DNA of 64,000 nucleotides from a virus: positions 23,980-87,979 of IMG/VR virus record IMGVR_UViG_3300030090_003995; one strand, written 5' to 3'. Below the pieces are notes generated by a model. That model was not told the origin of the DNA. It did no database searches and saw only the letters and a program-made list of their open reading frames with translations. This document shows positions 1 to 7,779 of the stretch, piece by piece. The position numbers were made by a program, and so were the translations under genes. Positions within the stretch are counted from its first letter, which is position 1, and the number at the start of each line of letters is the position of its first letter.

Positions 1-73
1 TGCGAGACATAAATGTAAAACTTGTAAAAGAGGCGATTATTCAGCAAGATGTATGGCTTGTAGGGATTGGTAA
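1..73 (+). CDS. C-terminal end of a zinc-binding protein (cut by window start)
   Basis: The open frame enters from the left edge (codons begin at base 2) and ends at TAA 71-73. The visible 23 residues carry two Cys-x2-Cys pairs (KCKTC and CMAC), so the protein ends in a small zinc knuckle. The gene stands just before the portal gene, where tailed viruses often place the terminase, but nothing visible here proves that. The function is unknown. Confidence 0.5.
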   Translation, partial: ARHKCKTCKRGDYSARCMACRDW

Positions 74-75
74 TT

Positions 76-243
76 ATGTTAGGAATTGTGTTAGCATCAT
101 TAATTATTTTGGTTGCCATTTTTTGGTATAATTTTTGGGTTTCATTAAATGACCTTGTTGATGGTGTTATTGAAGTTGAGGCTGAGGAAATAACAGAAGA
201 GTTATGGAAAAGTCATAAATTATTAAGGAGGATTCATAAATGA
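76..243 (+). CDS. small single-span membrane protein, 55 aa
   Basis: ATG at 76 starts two bases after the previous stop. Residues 2-22 are a strongly hydrophobic stretch (LGIVLASLIILVAIFW), followed by an acidic then basic tail. The TGA overlaps the portal start as ATGA, so the two are translationally coupled. One membrane span with the N-terminus at the membrane is the only clear property. A holin-like or virion membrane role is possible but not shown. Confidence 0.55.
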   Translation: MLGIVLASLIILVAIFWYNFWVSLNDLVDGVIEVEAEEITEELWKSHKLLRRIHK

Positions 244-1883
244 GTGAGAAAAGAAGATGGAGGATTGGGAACTTTTTGCGAAGAAAAACTCCTAAACCTG
301 GAGACCGTAAAGTATTTAATTTAGGAATACAGGAAAGAGAAGCAAATTATTTAATGACAACACCTCTATTATATAACGTTGCATATAATTCAGTTATTAC
401 TCGAACCTGTATTACGCAATTGAAAAATGAAGTGTTTAGACGTGGTTATGAATGGAGAAAGAACTTTGCTCATAAATGTCAAGATTGTGGAAAACAACAT
501 GAGAAGCCAGTTGAAGAGTGTTCAGAATGTGGTTCTAGAAATTTAAAGAAACCTGACCAAAAACAATTAAAGTATGCCAAAAATATGTTTGAGGGTTATG
601 TCAATAAGTCTAATCAAATGTTGATTGATGTTCTTAAAGAACTTGAAGACGATTTAAATATTGTCGATGATGCTTACCTTGTTCTTGTTAAAGAGTATTA
701 TTTAGATGGTAACGGTGAAATTAAATTGCACCGTGTTAAAGAAATCTATCGTGCTGACCCAGTTACTATGGCTATTTATTCCGATGAAGTTGGAGAAAGA
801 GGAACCAAAGGGTTTACTGCTTTGAATGATAGAAATTATATTTCAGAAAATCAATTTGAGTGTCACCCTGAAACACAAGAAATTCTTTATCCTATACATT
901 ATGTAAATAGAGTGCATGGTGAAGACCAGTTCTTTATTGAAGGTGAAGTTTTACACTTTAGTAAATATTCTCCAACAAGGATGTATGGGCAATCTCCTGT
1001 TATTACATTGTTTAATCATATTACTACTCTTATTGCTATGGAGAACTATGTTAATCAGTCTTATACTAAAAGCCGTATGCCTAAAGGATTGCTCGCTGTT
1101 CAAACTAGAAACATTGAATCAATGAGAACTTTTTGGCGAGCGGTTAAAGAAAAGATGGAAGAAGACCCACACTTCATTCCTGTTATGGGTATTGAAGCAG
1201 AAAATGGAAAGGGTTCAGTTGAGTGGATTAAATTTATGGATTCATTGAAAGAGATGGATTATGTTGCAGTTAAGGAAGATTTGCGAGATAGGATTGCTGC
1301 TTTCTATGGGGTTAGTAAAATCTTTATGGCAGACAATTCATCAAGTGGTGGATTGAATAATGAAGGTATGCAAATTCTTGTTACAAATCGTGCGGTAGAA
1401 ATGGCACAGAACGTTTACAATCATTATGTCTTCCCTTGGTTTGTTGGAGAATTTGGAATTACAGATTGGAAGTTAGTATTGCCACCATCAGAAGAAGAAG
1501 ATGAAATTGCAGTAATGCGAAAGCGAGAAATTGAAGTTAATATTGCCGCTTCAATTAAAAATCTTGGATTTATTGTTGATATGAATGAAGATGGTGAATT
1601 TACATTCAAGAAAGAACCACCTGCACCACCGGCAGGACAACCACAACAAGGTGATAAAGGTGATAAAGGCGGTAAAATAGAAACCGACCCTTATGCGGGA
1701 ACAAATATTGATGCAAGTCAATTAGGGCAAATGCAAGAACAAATGATGGCGGGTGGAAAAGATTCATCCGGTGGAGGCACAAGGAATAAACCCTCTATGA
1801 GCGTTGGACCTGATAAGAGAGCCACAGGCTTACCAAAAGAAGCCGGAAACCAAAATGTCGATAAAAGAACAGAAAGAAGGTGA
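240..1883 (+). CDS. portal protein
   Basis: This 547-residue protein has the length and layout of a tailed-virus portal, the dodecameric ring at the capsid vertex through which DNA is packaged. The N-terminal half contains a Cys4 knuckle (C80, C83, C94, C97), an unusual insertion for a portal. The region around residues 235-400 (EVLHFSKYSP, MARGLLAVQT-like, DRIAAFYGVSKIF) matches the portal stem and wing order. The last ~85 residues are rich in Pro, Gln, Gly and Lys and are probably disordered. It is the first large gene of the head cluster, preceded by GGAGGATTCATAA as ribosome site and overlapping the upstream gene as ATGA. The assignment rests on family pattern and gene order. Confidence 0.85.
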   Translation: MSEKRRWRIGNFLRRKTPKPGDRKVFNLGIQEREANYLMTTPLLYNVAYNSVITRTCITQLKNEVFRRGYEWRKNFAHKCQDCGKQHEKPVEECSECGSRNLKKPDQKQLKYAKNMFEGYVNKSNQMLIDVLKELEDDLNIVDDAYLVLVKEYYLDGNGEIKLHRVKEIYRADPVTMAIYSDEVGERGTKGFTALNDRNYISENQFECHPETQEILYPIHYVNRVHGEDQFFIEGEVLHFSKYSPTRMYGQSPVITLFNHITTLIAMENYVNQSYTKSRMPKGLLAVQTRNIESMRTFWRAVKEKMEEDPHFIPVMGIEAENGKGSVEWIKFMDSLKEMDYVAVKEDLRDRIAAFYGVSKIFMADNSSSGGLNNEGMQILVTNRAVEMAQNVYNHYVFPWFVGEFGITDWKLVLPPSEEEDEIAVMRKREIEVNIAASIKNLGFIVDMNEDGEFTFKKEPPAPPAGQPQQGDKGDKGGKIETDPYAGTNIDASQLGQMQEQMMAGGKDSSGGGTRNKPSMSVGPDKRATGLPKEAGNQNVDKRTERR

Positions 1884-1887
1884 TTAA

Positions 1888-2331
1888 ATGAGTTGGTTTG
1901 ATATATTAAAAGCCCAACAAAGGTTATTTAGCGAACCCCCTTTAACAGAAGAAGAGGAAGCAGTTTTAGATGAAGGATTGGAGGAAAATCCATTCTTGAG
2001 ACCAAGGGAAGGTAAAGTCTTAGCAGCGACCGAAGACCATAAAAAGCCTAAAAAATCAAAACAATTAAAACTTCCGGGTGCGCCTATTAGAACAAAAGTT
2101 CCTATATCTGAATTTAGAGATGGTTCTAGTCCAACAGGTGATGATACAAAATTAACCGTTCAACAACAAACAAGACTGGCTCAAAAAGAACCTAGAGGGC
2201 ATTTTAAAGAATTAGCCAATGAAATGACAAGATTGGCATTACGTTCTCAAAATTCTGATGGTCAAAAACAAAAGAAATTATTAGGGCGTATGAGAATGCG
2301 ATTAGAAGAAGAAAATATACCGAGGGCTTAA
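1888..2331 (+). CDS. tagged head-module protein, 147 aa (MSWFDILK)
   Basis: No family is recognised. It begins with MSWFDILK, the tag shared by eleven small genes of the morphogenesis half. The rest is charged, with an acidic patch near residues 20-35 and a basic stretch near 55-70, and looks largely disordered or helical. It starts four bases after the portal stop with the ribosome site GGTGATTAA, in which the TGA is the portal stop. The position after the portal suggests an internal head or assembly protein (inference). Confidence 0.75.
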   Translation: MSWFDILKAQQRLFSEPPLTEEEEAVLDEGLEENPFLRPREGKVLAATEDHKKPKKSKQLKLPGAPIRTKVPISEFRDGSSPTGDDTKLTVQQQTRLAQKEPRGHFKELANEMTRLALRSQNSDGQKQKKLLGRMRMRLEEENIPRA

Positions 2332-2332
2332 T

Positions 2333-2551
2333 ATGACAAGTAGAGAAGATGTAGCAAAAATTCGTAGGGAACTACAAGAAACTGAGAGAGTGCTAACTTT
2401 AGCAGAACAGAAAAAAACTATCAATAAAAATCATGCACCTGTGCAATTACCTGATAAAAAGACTCATTATAATGAGAGGACTTCATCCAATCAAATTGAT
2501 TATGTTGTTCATTTGCCTAAGAAGCAAAAGCGTAGCGAAAATAAGTGGTGA
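2333..2551 (+). CDS. hypothetical protein, 72 aa
   Basis: This is a small, highly charged protein. Residues 1-30 look helical (RREDVAKIRRELQE-like heptads) and the C-terminus is basic. The ATG follows the previous stop by one base and the stop precedes the next gene by five bases. The function is unknown. Its place in the head cluster argues for a small assembly factor. Confidence 0.6.
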   Translation: MTSREDVAKIRRELQETERVLTLAEQKKTINKNHAPVQLPDKKTHYNERTSSNQIDYVVHLPKKQKRSENKW

Positions 2552-2556
2552 GTAAA

Positions 2557-5500
2557 ATGACATTACTAAAAGCCTATCTAATGAATAAGCGTGACCCGTT
2601 TACATTAGCGAAGGCTTTCCTTGATGTGCTTAAAGATGAACAAGCATGGAGAGAAGAACAATTAGGTGAGTTAGGTGCAAAATATTTCAGTGATGCGATG
2701 GAGTTTTATGAAGATGAACTTGCTGAAATCAATGGTAAGATTGTAGAAAATAATTCTAAAATTAAAGAGATTAGAACAAGACTTGCCCCTAATTATACTT
2801 TTGAAGATAAAATTGAGTATGAGGGTCCAGATGGTGAAACCTTTATTCGTAGAGAAACTAGAGGTCTTACTGATGAAGAATCTAATTTGGAGCGTTTAGA
2901 ACTAGAAAGTGCTGAATCTCTTAATAATGATTATGCTGAAATAAGGGAGTCTGTCAACGGTCACTTATCTGATTTAACTACACACTATACTAATTTAACA
3001 GGTGAGGAATACGATAGAAGTGATGAAAATAAAATACGTTTGACCTTAAAGGGGTTAAAAATATTAGCAGATAGAATAGATGATTTAGGTGAAATTAAGC
3101 CACCCGATTCTATAAAACAATTGGATGCTAATTTAGAAAATGCTAAGAAACTTTACGAAAGGTCATTAGAAGAATTAAAATCAGATTTACAGGAAAAAAA
3201 TGCTCCCCAAGATATTATTACTAATGCAACTGCTAAATTAAAACGCAAGTTTGATACAAAAATGTCTACATTAGAATCATCAAGAAGTGGTATGTCTAAG
3301 AGTTATGAATCTTTACTATCTCAAAAATATAAACTTGAACAAAGAATTATTAGAGGAAAAAAAGATTTAGAAAGAATGGGTATTGATGTAAAGGAATACG
3401 GCCCGAAATATTCAAAAGAATCAGACTTTAAAAAACCACAGTCTAAACCTGAAACAGCGGAAGAGAAGAAGGCTAGAGAAGAAAAAGAAGAACAGGAAAA
3501 TCTTGAAAGAAGAATAGATTTGAAAAAACAAGCGTTAGTCCGTTTAGCAAAAAGAGCCCTTGAATGGGAAAAACAAGGTTTTATTCCTGGCCCTAAATAC
3601 AAAGCGGGAAGAAGAAAAACTACGGGAAAATTAGATAGAGATTATGCTCGCCCAATTAAAAGTGGAAAATACAAAGGCATTACCCTTAAAGGCGATGAGG
3701 TAGAATTAGATGCAAAAATGACTAAACTGGTAAATGATAGCAATATTGGTGTCAATGAACTTATTAGTCAGGTTAATAAACTTAATCCAAATTTAACTAT
3801 TTCTCTTCCTGAAACACAAAAAACTGTTGACGTAAAGAGGGATATTAGAGGGCTTCCAATAAGAGATAAGGATGGGAATGAAATACCAGTTAAATTTGGT
3901 GAAAATAAACCATACACTCAAGAAGAAATATCTCGCGCTAAGAGTCAAGAACAGAAAGAATATATGGTGCGTATGAATAATTTAGGTATCGGTAAGGGAA
4001 AAAGAAAAGTTAAACAAACCGCTGGTAATTTAAAAAATTGGAAAGAGTGGAGAGAAGAGTTTTCAAGAGTAGTAAGTGATGAAAATCTTCAATTAATGCG
4101 CAACCAATTAAATGATTTCTTTAAAGATTTAGACCCTGAAGTTATGCGTTTATTTGATAAAGATGCACATTCCACTGACACTACTAGATTTGGTTTGGCA
4201 TCAAGCAAAGAAGGTTCAGATGGTAACATTAAATGGACTAAACATGTTAGCAGAAGAAAAACATTACAAATATTAGGTAAGATTTTTTCTGAGGCACTAA
4301 GGACTGATATTTTATCTGATATACAAAAAGTTAATGCAGAGAAAATTCTGAATGCTATTGACGAGGAGTTAGGGATTTCTGGCGGAAAACAAATTAGAGA
4401 ACAACCGGTTGCTGACCAGCAAGTTACTAATATGATGGAATTACTACAAGATTTTTATGATGAGACTCAAATTCTTTTAGAATCTGATACTGATGATGAA
4501 TGGAATGAAGAACCAGTTGAAAGGTTAGAAGATTTAACTGAAGAAGTTGCACAATTATTACAGGATATGGATGAAGAAAATCCTTCACAAGAAGATTATG
4601 TTAATTTATTAATTAGATACCATTTAATAAATGTCACAATTAGGGAATTGGGTAGAGAATTACCAAATCAAGCCTTACAAGCAAAACGTTCTTTAAGAGA
4701 ATATTTAGATTCATTAGAGAATAGATATGAAGATATGTATGGTAATATTGCTGATGATAAGTTACAATCTTTGCAACGTCTTGCTCAAGATTCAACTGAT
4801 TCCGAAGAAGATAAAAGAAAATTAGAACAAGAAATTAGAAGAACATCTACTAAAACTTCTTGGAAACCACCTAAAGGTTATCATGATAAAGATGATACTG
4901 TTAGAAGAAGAGAAAGGGTAAAATTACATAAAGCAGAATTACAGATGCATATTGATATATTTAAACGGTTATCTGAAGGTGGAGAGGTAAAGATAACTAA
5001 ACCTATTAGACACCCTGACCAAACTGATAAAGAATATGCAGAAGCAAAACGTAGGTTTGAACCTAAAGTAATTTCAGGTAAAAAAATTCCTAAAAGGCAA
5101 GGTAATCAAAGACCTCTAAAACAGTTAGCAGAAATGGTAATTCCTAAATTTAAAGTGGATATGGAAAAATCTAGACAAAAGCGATTGTATGGTAAAATTT
5201 TAACTCAAGAACGTATTGATGGTATTAGAAATAATTTGGTTGCAGAATTAGGAAGAGGTGAAGAAGTTGATATTGAGAATTTTGATAGTTTATATTCTTC
5301 AGCGGTAGATATTATAGGGCCAAAATCTTATACTGATAGATATAAACAGGTTAAGACTCTAACAGGTAAAGAATTAGAACAACTTGGTTTAGAGGATGTT
5401 AAAGAAGAGTTTTTAGCAAGAAGAGTTAGAGGTGAAGGTACTGATGACGAAGAATTTATTCCTGATTCTGAAATTAGTGATGCCGATGAATTTGATGCCG

Positions 5501-5937
5501 CTAATACATTAATGGACCAAGCAACTGCTATGGTTATGAATTACAAAGATGACGATGGTAAGATTGTTGAAATACCTGAAGATGCAGCGCCTTATTTAGA
5601 AATAGTAGAACAACGATTTAAACAGGCTAGAGATGAGGCTTTAAAGGTTCAAGCAGAAAGTGAAGATGATGAACTTCCTAAAGAGTTCCGTTCTAAATCT
5701 GGCACAACAATTAATTTTGATGAGTGGTTACAAAATATAGAATCGGCAAAGGCTGAAGCGCAATCTAAGAAGTTAGATGAAAGAAAATATGGTGAAGATA
5801 AAAAGGTTAAGAGAAAACCTAAGAGACCTGTTGTTAAATTACCAGAAACAAGAACAATTGATGAAGAGAGAGAAAGAGGAGAAAATTTGTTAGACCCTTC
5901 AATTCTAAGAAGACCTGAACAGGAGGAAGAAGAATGA
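2557..5937 (+). CDS. very large charged coiled-coil head-module protein, 1126 aa
   Basis: No domain is recognised. The protein is extremely rich in Glu, Lys, Asp and Arg, with long heptad-like helical stretches (about residues 40-330 and 620-800) and many EEK/KKR runs, and a short, nearly domain-free C-terminus ending in EEEE. I chose ATG 2557 because GGTGAGTAAA stands directly before it. A GTG four codons upstream at 2545 overlaps the ribosome site. Lying between portal and capsid genes, it could be a core, internal or ejected head protein, or a scaffold-associated protein. It is one of the largest genes in the window. Confidence 0.75.
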   Translation: MTLLKAYLMNKRDPFTLAKAFLDVLKDEQAWREEQLGELGAKYFSDAMEFYEDELAEINGKIVENNSKIKEIRTRLAPNYTFEDKIEYEGPDGETFIRRETRGLTDEESNLERLELESAESLNNDYAEIRESVNGHLSDLTTHYTNLTGEEYDRSDENKIRLTLKGLKILADRIDDLGEIKPPDSIKQLDANLENAKKLYERSLEELKSDLQEKNAPQDIITNATAKLKRKFDTKMSTLESSRSGMSKSYESLLSQKYKLEQRIIRGKKDLERMGIDVKEYGPKYSKESDFKKPQSKPETAEEKKAREEKEEQENLERRIDLKKQALVRLAKRALEWEKQGFIPGPKYKAGRRKTTGKLDRDYARPIKSGKYKGITLKGDEVELDAKMTKLVNDSNIGVNELISQVNKLNPNLTISLPETQKTVDVKRDIRGLPIRDKDGNEIPVKFGENKPYTQEEISRAKSQEQKEYMVRMNNLGIGKGKRKVKQTAGNLKNWKEWREEFSRVVSDENLQLMRNQLNDFFKDLDPEVMRLFDKDAHSTDTTRFGLASSKEGSDGNIKWTKHVSRRKTLQILGKIFSEALRTDILSDIQKVNAEKILNAIDEELGISGGKQIREQPVADQQVTNMMELLQDFYDETQILLESDTDDEWNEEPVERLEDLTEEVAQLLQDMDEENPSQEDYVNLLIRYHLINVTIRELGRELPNQALQAKRSLREYLDSLENRYEDMYGNIADDKLQSLQRLAQDSTDSEEDKRKLEQEIRRTSTKTSWKPPKGYHDKDDTVRRRERVKLHKAELQMHIDIFKRLSEGGEVKITKPIRHPDQTDKEYAEAKRRFEPKVISGKKIPKRQGNQRPLKQLAEMVIPKFKVDMEKSRQKRLYGKILTQERIDGIRNNLVAELGRGEEVDIENFDSLYSSAVDIIGPKSYTDRYKQVKTLTGKELEQLGLEDVKEEFLARRVRGEGTDDEEFIPDSEISDADEFDAANTLMDQATAMVMNYKDDDGKIVEIPEDAAPYLEIVEQRFKQARDEALKVQAESEDDELPKEFRSKSGTTINFDEWLQNIESAKAEAQSKKLDERKYGEDKKVKRKPKRPVVKLPETRTIDEERERGENLLDPSILRRPEQEEEE

Positions 5938-6287
5938 GTTGGAAAAAGATATTAAAATTTCAATCTGACGGTTTAGATGAACATAATGTGGATGAACTTC
6001 TTGTTCATCCAATTGAGCGATTAGGTTTCCGATTACAAACGAATGAGTCATATATAGTTGGTGATAATCCAGAATCAGGAGAAGCCGGATGGAATACCGG
6101 ACAGTATTCTTTGGATTTTGCCCACACAACAGGAACGCGATATACTGTAAAAAGGACACATATACGTGCTACCCCCACATCTCCCCAATATTATATTTTT
6201 AGGGGTAATGAGGGAATTGTTGGTAAACCTTTCAATTATATAGAAGTAGTAGATTGGTTTGAACACGAAGCGGAGAGTTTATCATGA
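5934..6287 (+). CDS. tagged head-module protein, 117 aa (MSWKKILK)
   Basis: It starts with the MSWKKILK tag, followed by a compact region with several aromatic residues and likely beta strands (GWNTGQYSLDF, GTRYTVKRTH, QYYIFRGNEG). The ATG overlaps the previous stop (ATGA). It looks like a small folded domain carried behind a common N-terminal tag. The function is unknown. Confidence 0.7.
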   Translation: MSWKKILKFQSDGLDEHNVDELLVHPIERLGFRLQTNESYIVGDNPESGEAGWNTGQYSLDFAHTTGTRYTVKRTHIRATPTSPQYYIFRGNEGIVGKPFNYIEVVDWFEHEAESLS

Positions 6288-6616
6288 CGTGGTTTGAAGT
6301 AATTAAAGAAGATAGTCCGGCTTTGGCTAGTCTATCACAAAAAGAAAAAAAGAAACTCAAAAAGGTTTTGCAAGCAGCCGAACCTTCAGAATACTTTGGT
6401 CAAGACTTTACAAGAATGGGAGAATTGATTGAATTAATGAGAGAATTAGATTTGGTTAAGGGAGATAAAAAAATGCAAAAGAAAATGAAATCTATTTCTG
6501 AGCAAAATGTAGATGTTGTCGCTATGGCTGCTAAATTGCGAAAAGAATATGAAGAAATGTATAGACAACTTCGACAAATTGTATATCCTAAAAGCAAGGG
6601 GTTGAGAAAGAAATGA
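6284..6616 (+). CDS. tagged head-module protein, 110 aa (MTWFEVIK)
   Basis: It begins MTWFEVIK, a variant of the shared tag. The body is helical and very basic (KEKKKLKKVLQ, KKMQKKMKS) and could bind nucleic acid or another head protein. It overlaps both neighbours by four bases (ATGA), so it is translated as part of a coupled string. No family is recognised. Confidence 0.7.
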   Translation: MTWFEVIKEDSPALASLSQKEKKKLKKVLQAAEPSEYFGQDFTRMGELIELMRELDLVKGDKKMQKKMKSISEQNVDVVAMAAKLRKEYEEMYRQLRQIVYPKSKGLRKK

Positions 6617-6876
6617 GTTGGGAAAATATAATTAAAATGAGAAGAATTATTCCTGAAGTAGAGGAAGTCATGCCCTATTATAATGGGTTAGATGAATTAC
6701 TCACTATGGTTAAAAAAGATATGGAAGAAGTTGTAAGTTTTATTATGAATGATGATTTAGAAAGGGCCGAAATTAAGTGGGATAAAATGAAAGGAGGCAT
6801 TCTCGATTTAGAAGGAACCTTTACTGGAATTAAAGACGTTAATGCGTTTATTACTAGATTATTAGGTGATGCTTAA
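6613..6876 (+). CDS. tagged head-module protein, 87 aa (MSWENIIK)
   Basis: It carries MSWENIIK at the N-terminus, then an all-helical acidic body (DELLTMVKKDMEEVVSF and similar). Four-base overlaps link it to both neighbours. The function is unknown. Confidence 0.7.
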   Translation: MSWENIIKMRRIIPEVEEVMPYYNGLDELLTMVKKDMEEVVSFIMNDDLERAEIKWDKMKGGILDLEGTFTGIKDVNAFITRLLGDA

Positions 6877-7022
6877 TGAGTAAAATGGATTTCGCTAAAG
6901 CGAATAAAGAACTTAGACATCATATTATTTTAATGCTTGACCATTTTGATAATCAAGATGAAGAAGGTTGGAACAAACTACTTAAAATTGCAAGATTTGT
7001 GGTGGAGGTAGATTATAAATGA
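6876..7022 (+). CDS. small helical protein, 48 aa
   Basis: ATG 6876 shares a base with the preceding TAA, and the TGA overlaps the next ATG. The protein is short, helical and charged. Its start MSKMDFAKAN is a weak echo of the tag, without the tryptophan at position 3. It is kept because the coupling on both sides is exact. The function is unknown. Confidence 0.55.
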   Translation: MSKMDFAKANKELRHHIILMLDHFDNQDEEGWNKLLKIARFVVEVDYK

Positions 7023-7264
7023 GCGAAAATAAAGATGAAACGCTAGAAGTTCTGAAATTATTAGTGGATAAAATCCAAAAATTAGAAGAAACTGTCTATA
7101 ACAATGACAACGTATTAATGAAAGCGGGTCTTGTAAAGGTTGATAGTCCAACACCAAGTATGGGCGGTGGAGATGGGGTTATTCCTGATTCTAAGGCTAT
7201 TGCTAAGATGAGTTGGGATGAAATCAATACATTGGTTACTCGATTAGGAGGCGGAACAATATGA
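7019..7264 (+). CDS. small protein with C-terminal MSW motif, 81 aa
   Basis: Residues 1-35 form a coiled-coil-like helix (LEVLKLLVDKIQKLEE). After a glycine-rich linker the protein ends with KMSWDEINTLVTRLGG, which closely resembles the end of the protease/scaffold gene at 11714 (KMDWNEVHLAMARLE). Both are preceded by Ile-Pro and Ala-Lys. A shared C-terminal binding motif on a helical spacer is typical of scaffold-like partners (inference). Confidence 0.65.
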   Translation: MSENKDETLEVLKLLVDKIQKLEETVYNNDNVLMKAGLVKVDSPTPSMGGGDGVIPDSKAIAKMSWDEINTLVTRLGGGTI

Positions 7265-7779
7265 ATACTGAAGAAATCTTGAAAAAGTTAAAAGAGATTC
7301 AAGTCGAGGCGATTAATAATCTACATAGTGATGATAAAGAAAGTCAACTTCAAGTCGCTGATAAAGAAAAATTACCGAATGAAGAACTTGTTGGTGGAGA
7401 AGAAGTTAAGATTAAAAGACCAAAGGCTGAAAATGTTAAAGTTCCTGATAGTTTAAGTCGAACAACACCAATGGCCGGCCCAACAAAATTCAATACGCCT
7501 GAAGAGGTTTATACAAGTGGTGAAAAGAAAAGCATTACAATTGAATCAATCCAAGCACAATTAGACGATTTAAAAAAGGATATGAATGCTGATAGATGGG
7601 GCGGAGAATTAGGTAATTTATTAATGGAGGCTGAATCATATTTAACTGAGCATGAGCAAAACAGGCGAGAAGGTAAAATTAAATATGACCAACAGGATAT
7701 TGATGAATTAAGGATTGAAATTAATAGAAATCCTCCTAGCCCTGGCAATATTAGAAATGTCTTAGCCCGATTTCCGTGA
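7261..7779 (+). CDS. hypothetical head-module protein, 172 aa
   Basis: This is a charged protein with a helical N-terminus (EEILKKLKEIQVEAI), a disordered middle (residues 40-95) and a helical C-terminal third. The ATG overlaps the previous stop, and the stop overlaps the GTG of the ligase gene. No family is recognised. Confidence 0.65.
   Translation: MNTEEILKKLKEIQVEAINNLHSDDKESQLQVADKEKLPNEELVGGEEVKIKRPKAENVKVPDSLSRTTPMAGPTKFNTPEEVYTSGEKKSITIESIQAQLDDLKKDMNADRWGGELGNLLMEAESYLTEHEQNRREGKIKYDQQDIDELRIEINRNPPSPGNIRNVLARFP

Noticed and set aside
3321-3602. Antisense open frame of 93 codons inside the 1126-residue gene
   Set aside because: It shadows a well-supported gene, has no ribosome site and low-complexity Ser/Phe composition typical of the complement of Lys/Glu-rich DNA.
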